Assembly: GCF_000317835.1 (NCBI RefSeq)
Contig: NC_019793.1
Coordinates: 2,794,501 to 2,858,500, forward strand
Source: Deinococcus peraridilitoris DSM 19664
GTDB taxonomy: Bacteria > Deinococcota > Deinococci > Deinococcales > Deinococcaceae
Reading direction: 5' to 3'
Length of the DNA: 64,000 nt
This document shows positions 49,823 through 57,581 of the stretch, piece by piece. The stretch's first letter is position 1. Every line of letters starts with the position of its first letter. The position numbers were made by a program, and so were the translations under genes. Below the pieces are notes generated by a model. That model was not told the DNA's origin. It made no database searches and saw only the letters and a program-made list of their open reading frames with translations.

Positions 49823-50059
49823 AATGGCTCCTGATCGGAATGCAGAGCGACTCGACGGGGTGTGGGCCGTCGAAAACGAAACAGGTTATTGTGTCGGCGT
49901 CAAGGACGCATGGGTGGATTACCCCCGAGGGGCTTGACGGGCTGGGGGACCCGGAAGATCGGGTCAAGAATCAGGACAGCACCCCAGCGCATGCGTTCAG
50001 GGTAACACGCCATCCCGACAAAGCAGCAGGACTTCGCCCAGCTGCGCTGTTCCAAGCTG
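49823..50059. other. gene-free region upstream of proS
   Basis: It holds the proS promoter region and the boundary of the IS110 remnant. I looked for a T-box leader (the AGGGTGG motif on the minus strand) and found none. Confidence 0.5.
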
Positions 50060-50335
50060 TCAATTGGTGGTGGGTACCTCGGTTGCCAAGGCTTTGCACC
50101 AGGGCTGCTTCGTGCGGGGAAGGCCCGCTTCGACACAGGCAATCACGAATGGACGCTCGATCCCGCTGGTCGCTTCGCAGTCGATCGGGGTGGGCGTCTG
50201 CGGCTGTAGACGCCGAAGGAGAGCCCGAATACCTTCGTCAGTATTGCGGTGCGTGGCAGTGGTGCCGGCTGCGTAGCTGCCGACGTCGAGAGCCGTGAGG
50301 GAGACATCGATGCCAACGAAATGCTGGCTGTTCAT
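50060..50335 (-). pseudogene. IS110-family transposase, N-terminal remnant
   Basis: 91 residues beginning FVGIDVSLTALDV, with a TEGIRALL-type segment (DEGIRALLRRLQ) and EATSGIERPFVIACVEAGLP, the N-terminal DEDD-type half of IS110 transposases. GGAGG precedes the ATG. Homology ends after EAGLP near 50115 and the rest of the transposase (about 250 residues more) is missing, so the element is truncated. It points to past insertion next to proS. Confidence 0.8.
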
Positions 50336-50580
50336 GATGCTTGGCCTCCTCGCAAGGGATGTCCAGCCAAGCCCAGCCTTTCAGAATCGAACTTGTGGTT
50401 CAGGCAGCTGTTCGAACTTATAGGCCAAGACGGGTCGACTTGGCGATACTCGCTTTTGACCGATCTGGAGCACCCATGGAATGACGGTCTACCATGTCGT
50501 TGCCCGACCTTAACTCAAAAGGGAAAGCAGGCAATTTTTGCGCTGCGCTTTCCCTTCTGCTTTCCTGTCTGGTCGGGCGC
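50336..50580. other. gene-free region with a hairpin
   Basis: No coding frame. A 10-bp hairpin (50519-50528 with 50547-50556) enclosing a T-run lies 25-60 bp after the stop of the 123-residue gene and is probably its terminator. Confidence 0.5.
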
Positions 50581-50952
50581 TCATTCCAGGGTGTACTTGA
50601 GACCTTCCTCCAGCCCGACTTCATTCCAGGCGTCGCGTCGCAGCACTTTGTTGCGCGTCCAGGGAACGTAATCTGTTTTGCCGTCCGGTGAGCGCAGAAA
50701 ACCGCGCAGGCCGACCTCTGCCGCGCGCAGCGTGCCGCCTTCCAGGCCCACCTGGAGCAAACGCAGCACCTCCTCGCGCGGCAGCTCCCCGGTAAGGCGC
50801 AGTGCGCGGACCTCGTCCTCGCCGTAGTAGGTCGGGCGCAGGCCCCAGAACGCCGCGACACGCTCGGCGTCCACCCGTGCCAGGGGCCGCGAGAAGGTCA
50901 GGTGCGCGTCGAGTTCGAAGCCGCGCGAAGGGCCCGGCGTGGGTTGCGCCAC
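50581..50952 (-). CDS. conserved-looking hypothetical protein
   Basis: 123 residues, soluble, mixed charge, with no motif I recognise. Its GTG start follows the TGA of dinB without a gap (TGAGTG), so the two are cotranscribed and probably translated together. A hairpin (50519-50556) follows. Confidence 0.7.
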   Translation of the reverse strand: MAQPTPGPSRGFELDAHLTFSRPLARVDAERVAAFWGLRPTYYGEDEVRALRLTGELPREEVLRLLQVGLEGGTLRAAEVGLRGFLRSPDGKTDYVPWTRNKVLRRDAWNEVGLEEGLKYTLE

Positions 50953-51486
50953 TCAGCTCACCCCGAGCTGCCGGCGGTGGTCGCGCACGTGCCCGCAGGC
51001 CATGCGGGCCCAGCCGAAGGCGTTCAGTTCACCCAGATAACGGTGCCAGAAGGTCCGCGAGGACGCCGGATCGATGGCCTCCACCACGGTGAGCAGACGG
51101 GCGTTGGTTTCACGCCACTGGGGCTCCAGCTGCGCCCACGGCAGGCCCTCGCCGGGTTCGAGGTTCTCGGGCGCGATGCGGCGGCCCTCGTGCATTGGAC
51201 CAAATTCACGCGGGATCTCGGGCAGCTCCCGCGTGCCGTTGAGCAGGTGCATGACCTTGCTGAAGGCGATGTTGGCCTTCAGGACGTGCTCGGCCTGCTG
51301 GGCCGGACTCCACAGACCCTGGTAGCGCGACGGTTCGCCCGCGCCCAGGTGTTCGCGGATCGGAACGAACCAGCGGGACTCACACTGCGTGAGCGCTGTT
51401 TCGAAGTCGGCCAGGGCAGTCCGGAGGTGCTCGGCTGTTTCCGCAGGGGTGCTGCCGTAGCGGGACAGGAAGGCAGTATCGATCAT
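50953..51486 (-). CDS. DinB-family protein
   Basis: 178-residue four-helix DinB/YfiT fold, a family expanded in Deinococcus and often damage-inducible. Metal-binding histidines are visible in QQAEHVLKAN and near the C-terminus in CGHVRDHRRQ. The ATG at 51486 is chosen because a TACACT box ends 5 nt upstream; the longest frame extends 257 codons further but is non-coding. Function is unknown (thiol or metal transferase-like). Confidence 0.85.
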   Translation of the reverse strand: MIDTAFLSRYGSTPAETAEHLRTALADFETALTQCESRWFVPIREHLGAGEPSRYQGLWSPAQQAEHVLKANIAFSKVMHLLNGTRELPEIPREFGPMHEGRRIAPENLEPGEGLPWAQLEPQWRETNARLLTVVEAIDPASSRTFWHRYLGELNAFGWARMACGHVRDHRRQLGVS

Positions 51487-51491
51487 GCCCC

Positions 51492-51497
51492 AGTGTA
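51492..51497 (-). promoter_or_regulatory. leaderless -10 box of dinB
   Basis: TACACT on the minus strand, 5 nt before the ATG. Confidence 0.6.
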
Positions 51498-51696
51498 AGC
51501 GCCGGTGTCCCCAGTGTCCCTGTGTCTGGCGTCCCCTGGGTATGGTGCCCGCTTGCCCTAGAGGCAAGCTGTGCTGCCGGTGTGATGGCAAGCTGTTACC
51601 ATTTGCGGAGACAGTCGGGCGCCATCGGCCGAGACCAGCATTTATGACGTTTTCCTTTCTTCTTCCAGTCCGCGCAGGTGCCCTGCCTTGCTGCGA

Positions 51697-52629
51697 ATGT
51701 TGCGTGTGGCGCGGGTGAGTCATGTTCCTGCGCCAGGTAAGGTGCCGTTCAGCGTTGTAGAAACACTGGTGCCACTGGCCTTCGTGCTGCTGTGGAGTAC
51801 CGGCTTTGTCGGCTCCAAACTGGGTTTTCCGTACGCCGAGCCGTTCACGTTTCTGTCGCTGCGTTTTCTGCTGACACTGCTGTTGCTGCTGGCCGTGGTC
51901 GTGTTTACACGCCCGGCCTGGCCGCGCTCCTGGCGGCAGGCGGGGCATATCGCGCTCAGTGGGGTGTTTTTGCATGCCGTCTACCTCAGTGGGACCTGGT
52001 ACGCCATTTACCTTGGTCTGCCCGCCGGTCTGGCCGCTTTGATCGTGGGGTTGCAGCCTGTTCTCACGGCCGCTTTGGCGCCCTTGCTGGGCGAGCGGGT
52101 GAGCGTGCGCGCGTGGACCGGTCTGGGCCTGGGATTCGTGGGCGTGGCCCTGGTGGTGCTCGACAAACTGCTGGTCGGACATCATCAGGCCGTGCAGCCC
52201 ATGGCCCTGCTGGCTGCCGGGGTCGCACTGATCGGCACGACGGTCGGTACGCTGCATCAGAAGCGCTTCTCCTCGACCATGCCACTGGTGAGCGGCACGA
52301 TCATCCAGTACACCGTCACCCTGCTGCTGGTCGGGCCCGCGGCCCTCTTGTTCGAGACGCGGCAGGTCGACTGGACACCGGAGTTTCTGTTCGCACTGGG
52401 CTGGCTGATTCTGGCCCTGTCACTGGGGGCGATGTTCCTGCTGCTTTATCTGCTGCGGTCACGCACGACCGCGCGCGTGACCAGCCTGTTCTACCTGGTG
52501 CCCCCGGCCACTGCCCTGGAGGCTTATCTGCTGTTCAACGAAACGCTGGGCCTCGCCGCACTGTTTGGCATGCTGGTGGTGGTGCTGGGAGTGTGGCTGG
52601 TCGCGACGGACGCCCGTAAAGCGGCTTGA
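51697..52629 (+). CDS. EamA/DMT-family transporter
   Basis: About 310 residues with ten hydrophobic helices in two EamA repeats (FVLLWSTGFVGSKLGFPYAEP at the N-terminus and a PPATALEAYLLFNE repeat end at the C-terminus). A drug/metabolite exporter of unknown substrate. The start is uncertain: TTG 51688, ATG 51697 and GTG 51742 are all in frame without a clear ribosome site. Confidence 0.85.
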   Translation: MLRVARVSHVPAPGKVPFSVVETLVPLAFVLLWSTGFVGSKLGFPYAEPFTFLSLRFLLTLLLLLAVVVFTRPAWPRSWRQAGHIALSGVFLHAVYLSGTWYAIYLGLPAGLAALIVGLQPVLTAALAPLLGERVSVRAWTGLGLGFVGVALVVLDKLLVGHHQAVQPMALLAAGVALIGTTVGTLHQKRFSSTMPLVSGTIIQYTVTLLLVGPAALLFETRQVDWTPEFLFALGWLILALSLGAMFLLLYLLRSRTTARVTSLFYLVPPATALEAYLLFNETLGLAALFGMLVVVLGVWLVATDARKAA

Positions 52630-52659
52630 GCGTTACGGGCGTCCGGATGCATGCTGGAT

Positions 52660-53574
52660 TCAGGTGGTCGGGTGTAGTTTCTGTCCGTGCAGCAACAGTT
52701 GCAAGCGGGTTCCGACCCGTTTCCAGGCGCGTGGCCGAAAATGCCGCACAAAGTCGAGGGTCGCCAGTTCGCTGCCCACGTCAAAGCCGTAGCGCTGCTT
52801 CAGGAAATAGCGGTGGTCCATGATCCAGAGGTACAGATCGGCCTCGGTGCGTCCGGGAAAAAAGCGCATGACGTGATGCTGCTCGATGTGCTCGGTCACG
52901 CGGGCGTACAGCCGGCGGTGCCAGCTCTCGACGGCCTCTTCCCAGCCGACCTCGCGTTCGTGTTTGAGGCTCAGGTAGTACTGCCGGGTACGGATGTGGT
53001 CGAGCACGATGTCGTAGCGTCCGGGCGTGGTGAAGCGGATTAGGCGGTGGTGGGGCGCGAGCTCGTCGAGTCGGGTGAGGCTCAGAAAACGCGCGTACTC
53101 GCCCTTGATGATCAGGTCCCTGAGGGTGTCATCGGGCTCGGGTTTGACGCGCACGTCCAGTTCGATGATGCTCGCGTCGATGTACTTCTGGCCGTTGCGG
53201 CGTGCGACCGAGACCCGGTGATTGCCGTCCTTGACAAAGTACAGCTCGCCGACCTTGTAGACCTGAATGGGAGGAAGTTCGCGCCCACCGAGCTGCGCCT
53301 TGCGAACGGAAATCCAGCGCTCATCCAGAAAGTGTTCTTTGGGGAGAAAGTGGCGCGAGAAATCGCGGTAACGGTCGACGCTGCCGATCACCGAATCTAC
53401 CGGAATCGACTGGACGCCCAGCTGGTGCTCGCCGTGCGGTGCGAGGTGCTTGACCCAGTCAAAGGGAATCAGCTCGTTGGGAACGCCGCGAACCACGCTC
53501 AGAAAGTCCTCGACGGTCGCAGCGAGACGCGCGCGTTCGACATCTTGTTTGGCCTGGCTGTGGTTGTCGATCAT
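52660..53574 (-). CDS. ParB-fold/DUF4032-like protein
   Basis: 304 residues from the ATG at 53574 (GGGAG upstream). The N-terminal half has the ParB/sulfiredoxin-like pattern PPIQVYKVGELYFVKDGNHR (about 102-121), where GNHRVS recalls the ParB GERR box and binds nucleotide in that fold. The C-terminal half is a YLWIMDHRYFLKQRYGFDVG-type domain of unknown role. No ParA neighbour, so chromosome partition is unlikely. The function is open. Confidence 0.75.
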   Translation of the reverse strand: MIDNHSQAKQDVERARLAATVEDFLSVVRGVPNELIPFDWVKHLAPHGEHQLGVQSIPVDSVIGSVDRYRDFSRHFLPKEHFLDERWISVRKAQLGGRELPPIQVYKVGELYFVKDGNHRVSVARRNGQKYIDASIIELDVRVKPEPDDTLRDLIIKGEYARFLSLTRLDELAPHHRLIRFTTPGRYDIVLDHIRTRQYYLSLKHEREVGWEEAVESWHRRLYARVTEHIEQHHVMRFFPGRTEADLYLWIMDHRYFLKQRYGFDVGSELATLDFVRHFRPRAWKRVGTRLQLLLHGQKLHPTT

Positions 53575-53821
53575 GCTGCTCCCGGCGGTGTCACGTGTGG
53601 TGCTTCTCTTCAGGCATTGCAACGGTTTGCTGTCAAGGCCGGGTCATGGTTGACCCCTGCTCTTATGGTACTCCGTTCAAACGGAATTTGTGTCGCATAT
53701 ACACAATCAGGCGACCGGCGCATGACTCAAGCCACGATCATGACCCTCGCGCCAATTCCTGAGAAAGCGGGTGTTAGCGTGGCGGAAGTGCCGCCTGGGC
53801 GGCCGAACGTCAGGAGGAATC

Positions 53822-54415
53822 ATGCTGGGCAAATTCTTCAAGAAGCCCGAAGACGACCAGGGCGGCCGTATCCCCCCCGGCCAGACCCTCACCACCCGCT
53901 TCCCGGTGCTCACCTACGGTCCCACCCCGCGCATCGAAGCCCATAACGTGGAACTGCGCATCTGGGGGCTTGCCGAGGAGGCCACCTTCACCTGGGGTGA
54001 ACTGATGAGTCTGCCCCAGACCACCCACACCTATGACATTCACTGTGTCACCCACTGGAGCAAGCTCGATACCAGCTGGACCGGGGTGCGCGTCACCGAC
54101 CTGATGCCGCTGATCAAGCTGAAGGGCGGCGCCACACACGTGATGATTCACAGCTACGGCGGCTACACCACCAACCTCAGTTTGCAGGACTTCGTGCGCG
54201 ACCTCAATTTGCTGGCGTGGCAGTACGACGGCGCGCCCCTCGAAACCGAGCACGGTGGCCCGATGCGCCTGGTGGTGCCGCACCTGTATTTCTGGAAAAG
54301 CGCCAAGTGGATCTCGGGCCTGGAATTCATCGACCACGACCAGCCCGGCTTCTGGGAGCGCAACGGCTATCACATGCGTGGAGACCCGTTCAAGGACGAG
54401 CGGTATAACGAGTGA
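53822..54415 (+). CDS. molybdopterin-dependent oxidoreductase (sulfite oxidase-like fold)
   Basis: 197 residues with the single conserved Cys in HCVTHWSKLD that binds molybdenum, plus PHLYFWKSAKWISGLEF and a GGYTTNLSL substrate-loop motif. It has no signal peptide, unlike periplasmic YedY/MsrP. The start is fixed by AGGAGG. The substrate is unknown. A 34-bp gap leads to mug. Confidence 0.88.
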   Translation: MLGKFFKKPEDDQGGRIPPGQTLTTRFPVLTYGPTPRIEAHNVELRIWGLAEEATFTWGELMSLPQTTHTYDIHCVTHWSKLDTSWTGVRVTDLMPLIKLKGGATHVMIHSYGGYTTNLSLQDFVRDLNLLAWQYDGAPLETEHGGPMRLVVPHLYFWKSAKWISGLEFIDHDQPGFWERNGYHMRGDPFKDERYNE

Positions 54416-54449
54416 GGACACGGCTCGACGGACGGCCACTCAGCTGCCC

Positions 54450-54998
54450 ATGACTGCTCCTGCCACGAGCGACTACATCGTGCCCGACCTGCTGCGCGAA
54501 GGTCTGGTGCTGGTGTTCTGCGGCACCGCGCCCAGTCCGGCCTCGGCGCGGGCGCGGGCGTACTACGCGCACCCGCACAACAAGTTCTGGCCGTTGCTGC
54601 ACCGCGCTGGTTTCACCCCCAGGCAGCTGCGCCCCACCGAATACCCAGAGTTGCTCTCCTGGGATATTGGCCTGACCGACATGGCCAAGCGGCACTTCGG
54701 CATCGACTCGAAACTGCCCAAAGAAGCCTGGGCGCCGCTGGAACTGCGAGAAAAGCTGGTGCGCTACGCGCCGCGCCTGCTGGCTTTTACCAGCAAGCGC
54801 GCCGCGAGCGAAGCCCTGAGCACGCCGACAGGCAAGCTGCCCTATGGGCGCCAGGAGCGGACCCTGGAGGGAACAGAACTCTGGGTGCTGCCCTCCACCA
54901 GTCCGCTGGGTGACAACCACTTCCGCGAAGAGCCCTGGCTGATGCTGGGCGAGCGCTACCGCGACTTGAGGCTGGCGAAGGATACGATCGGTGACTGA
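54450..54998 (+). CDS. mug: G:U/T mismatch-specific DNA glycosylase
   Basis: 182-residue Mug/TDG-family glycosylase that removes uracil, ethenocytosine or thymine from mispairs. It has VFCGTAPSPASA, HPHNKFW (DNA intercalation side) and GLTDMAKR, in which the Asp probably replaces the usual Asn as in the Deinococcus enzyme, and a LPSTSPL loop. A DNA-repair gene typical of the lineage. Confidence 0.9.
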   Translation: MTAPATSDYIVPDLLREGLVLVFCGTAPSPASARARAYYAHPHNKFWPLLHRAGFTPRQLRPTEYPELLSWDIGLTDMAKRHFGIDSKLPKEAWAPLELREKLVRYAPRLLAFTSKRAASEALSTPTGKLPYGRQERTLEGTELWVLPSTSPLGDNHFREEPWLMLGERYRDLRLAKDTIGD

Positions 54999-55028
54999 GG
55001 AGCAGCGAGGAACAAGGTCAGGGTGCCG

Positions 55029-56207
55029 TCAGTACGAAACCGCGCCCGACTCCGGTTCTACCTCGGCTGCCCACACGTCCTCGGGCCGCTCGCGCCGGCG
55101 GATCAGCTGCCACCCTCCGTCCCACAGCACCTCCGCCGGGCGGGAGCGCGACAGGTAGCTGCTGCTCATGACCGCGCCGTAGGCTCCTGCCTCGCCCACC
55201 GCCAGCAGCGCGCCGGGGGAGGGGGTGGGCAGTTCCACGTCACGCCGCAGGACATCGCCGCTTTCACAGGCCGGACCGGCCAGATCGTACACGTGGCGCT
55301 CGGGCGCGTCCCACAGGGGTGTGACGGGGTGCTTGGCGTCGTAGAGCATGGGCCGCAGCAGTTCGGTCATGCCGGCGTCGCACAGCACAAACGAGCGCGC
55401 GGTGCGCTTGGTGCCGACCACCCGCGTGAGCAGCACGCCCGCCAGCGCGACCAGATAACGGCCCGGCTCGACCCACAGTTCGCGCGCACCAAAAGCGCTC
55501 TGCGCTTCACGGGCCGCTGCCGCGATGCCCGGTAGGTCGGCCCTCAGCCCCCAGCCCCCGCCGACGTCGAGCACCTCCAGCTGGCCAAAACCCAGCTCGC
55601 GCAGTTGCGGCGCCAGCGTCGTGAGCTGACCGAAGGCCACGCCAAAGTCGGCCGAGTCGCGAATGGAGCTGCCGATATGCAGGTGCAGTCCCCGGATCTG
55701 CAACCCTGCTTCTCGGGCTGCGGAGAAGACCTGCACCACGCCCTGCAGGGGCACACCGAACTTGGCGTGGGCGGCGCCCGTCGCGAGGTGGTCGTGGGTG
55801 CTTACGGGCAGGCCGGGATTGACCCGCACCAGCACCCGCGCGCCGGGCGGCAGGAGCGACACTTCCTCCTCGCGGTCGATCACAAAGGTCGCGCCCATCT
55901 CGGCGCCGTGCTGGTACTCCTGGGCGCTTTTGGCGGGGCCGTTCACGATGACCTCGTCTCCGGCGCAACCCAGAAAGCGCGTGCGGGCGAGCTCGCCGGG
56001 GGAGACCGCTTCAAAGCCGACGCCCTGGGCACGCAGGCGCCGCAGCACCGCGAAATTGGAGTTGGCCTTCATGGCGTAGAAAATCCGGGCGCCCGGAAAG
56101 GCGTCACGTACACGTTTCAGGGCTGTGTCGATTTCGCTGGCGTCGTAGACGTACAGGGGGGTACCGAAACGGTCGGCAGCCTGAAGGAGCTGGTCAGGGG
56201 AAAGCAT
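55029..56207 (-). CDS. lysA: diaminopimelate decarboxylase
   Basis: PLP enzyme converting meso-diaminopimelate to lysine. 392 residues with K47 (AMKANSNF) forming the Schiff base, HLHIGSS, GGGWG and EPGRY for phosphate and substrate, and CESGDVL in the C-terminal domain. The ATG at 56207 is set by a TAGAGT box 7 nt upstream and by family length. It converges with mug. Confidence 0.92.
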   Translation of the reverse strand: MLSPDQLLQAADRFGTPLYVYDASEIDTALKRVRDAFPGARIFYAMKANSNFAVLRRLRAQGVGFEAVSPGELARTRFLGCAGDEVIVNGPAKSAQEYQHGAEMGATFVIDREEEVSLLPPGARVLVRVNPGLPVSTHDHLATGAAHAKFGVPLQGVVQVFSAAREAGLQIRGLHLHIGSSIRDSADFGVAFGQLTTLAPQLRELGFGQLEVLDVGGGWGLRADLPGIAAAAREAQSAFGARELWVEPGRYLVALAGVLLTRVVGTKRTARSFVLCDAGMTELLRPMLYDAKHPVTPLWDAPERHVYDLAGPACESGDVLRRDVELPTPSPGALLAVGEAGAYGAVMSSSYLSRSRPAEVLWDGGWQLIRRRERPEDVWAAEVEPESGAVSY

Positions 56208-56214
56208 CGTGTCC

Positions 56215-56220
56215 ACTCTA
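56215..56220 (-). promoter_or_regulatory. leaderless -10 box of lysA
   Basis: TAGAGT on the minus strand, 7 nt before the ATG. Confidence 0.55.
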
Positions 56221-56266
56221 GCGAGCCCGATCCCTGTATGCCGGCGGGAACCGTGCCCAGGTGTGA

Positions 56267-57526
56267 TCATACGGTGCCCACTTGCGGCACTCCAGATGGG
56301 CGTCCAGTGGACAGTGCCAGGCGGCTGAGCCAGATGCCCAAAAGGCCCAGCAGCACGGTTAAGGCTGCCATACCCACTCCGCCGATTAGCGCTCCCAGTG
56401 GGACACCGAGCGCGGCGACCCACTTGGCCAGTGTGAAGATCTGCCCGTTCACCGCGAGGTACGCGCCGCGCTGGTTTTCGGGAATAAGGTCGGCCAGCAA
56501 CGCCTGACGGGTCGGGACGTACAGCAACTCGCCCAGGCTCAGCACCAGCGTTCCGATCAGCAGCACGGAAAGGGAGTTGCCCGCAGCCAGCAGCGCGAAA
56601 CCGGTGGCGAACAAGGCGAAGCCAAGAAACATCAAACGGTGGGTGCTGTAAGGCCGCTTATTCCACCGGTCAACCCAGGCAGTGACAGGCGCTGTCAGCA
56701 GCACGATCATCAGCGTGTTGAGGCCGGTGAGCAGGCTCAGGACCCGCACGCCGTCGAGTGATACCCCGGCCAGCAGTTGAGCAGGAAAATCCTGGGCAAG
56801 GTGAACGGCCACGAAATTGCTGCGACCGAACTCGATGCTCAGGACGGCGATGCCTGCCAGTGTGAACAGCGCAAAGGCACGGTCTCGAAAGACTCGCGCG
56901 TAGCTGCGTGCCAGGGGACGCCAGCCCAGTTCCTGCCGAACGGCCTTGCTACTTTTCCCAGCTCTGGTTTCGCTCATGCCCTTCCAGACCAGCGCGAAGG
57001 TCACGAGGGACATGCCCACCAAGAGGGCCAGCAGCAGCGTGAAGTGATCGCCGTACAGCCAGCCGCCCAGCAGCGTACCGATCAACAGGCTGGCGTTCAC
57101 TGCCCAGTAGTTGACGGCATACATGAAGGTGCGGCTCTCGGGCGTTGAGACGTCCATCAGCATCGCTTCGGCGGCTGGGTTGATCAGCCCCGAAGCGACG
57201 TTCACAAGGCACACCGCAGCAAAAGTCCACCAGGGGTGTGGCCCGTCCAGGTTGGCCAGCAGCATCCCCGTGAACGCCGCGACCTTGAGTGCCTCTCCCG
57301 CGAGCAGGGTGCGCCGCCTACCCCAGGCATCTGCGAGCGCGCCGCCGTACAGACCTGCAAGAAACTGCACGCCCACCAGCAGGGCCAGCAGCAAGCCAGC
57401 CAGCGCGGCACCCAGCTGTGTGGTGAAGTAGATCGCCAAGAATGGAAAGACTGCCCCTCCCACCATGCGGCTTAGAAAGGAGGTAACAATGCGCATTCGG
57501 ATATTGGGGTGCAGACGCTGCCACAT
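56267..57526 (-). CDS. MFS transporter
   Basis: About 420-residue 12-helix facilitator with DAWGRRRTLLAGE (loop 2-3 signature) and RVFRDRAFALFTLAG before helix 7. The ATG at 57526 has GAGG nearby; the ATG at 57601 would overlap the divergent regulator much more. It is divergent from and shares its start region with an SgrR-like regulator, the same pairing as SgrR with the sugar exporter SetA in enterobacteria. Confidence 0.87.
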   Translation of the reverse strand: MWQRLHPNIRMRIVTSFLSRMVGGAVFPFLAIYFTTQLGAALAGLLLALLVGVQFLAGLYGGALADAWGRRRTLLAGEALKVAAFTGMLLANLDGPHPWWTFAAVCLVNVASGLINPAAEAMLMDVSTPESRTFMYAVNYWAVNASLLIGTLLGGWLYGDHFTLLLALLVGMSLVTFALVWKGMSETRAGKSSKAVRQELGWRPLARSYARVFRDRAFALFTLAGIAVLSIEFGRSNFVAVHLAQDFPAQLLAGVSLDGVRVLSLLTGLNTLMIVLLTAPVTAWVDRWNKRPYSTHRLMFLGFALFATGFALLAAGNSLSVLLIGTLVLSLGELLYVPTRQALLADLIPENQRGAYLAVNGQIFTLAKWVAALGVPLGALIGGVGMAALTVLLGLLGIWLSRLALSTGRPSGVPQVGTV

Positions 57527-57581
57527 GAGCCTCAGTGTCGGACATCTGAAAAAGGGGAAAAAGGGGCAAAATAGACGCATC

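Noticed and set aside
49823..50059. T-box riboswitch upstream of proS
   Set aside because: The conserved antiterminator motif is absent on the minus strand; the GGGTGG seen is on the plus strand.
50400..50430. Possible tRNA T-arm (GTTCGAAC)
   Set aside because: No acceptor, D or anticodon stems can be drawn around it.
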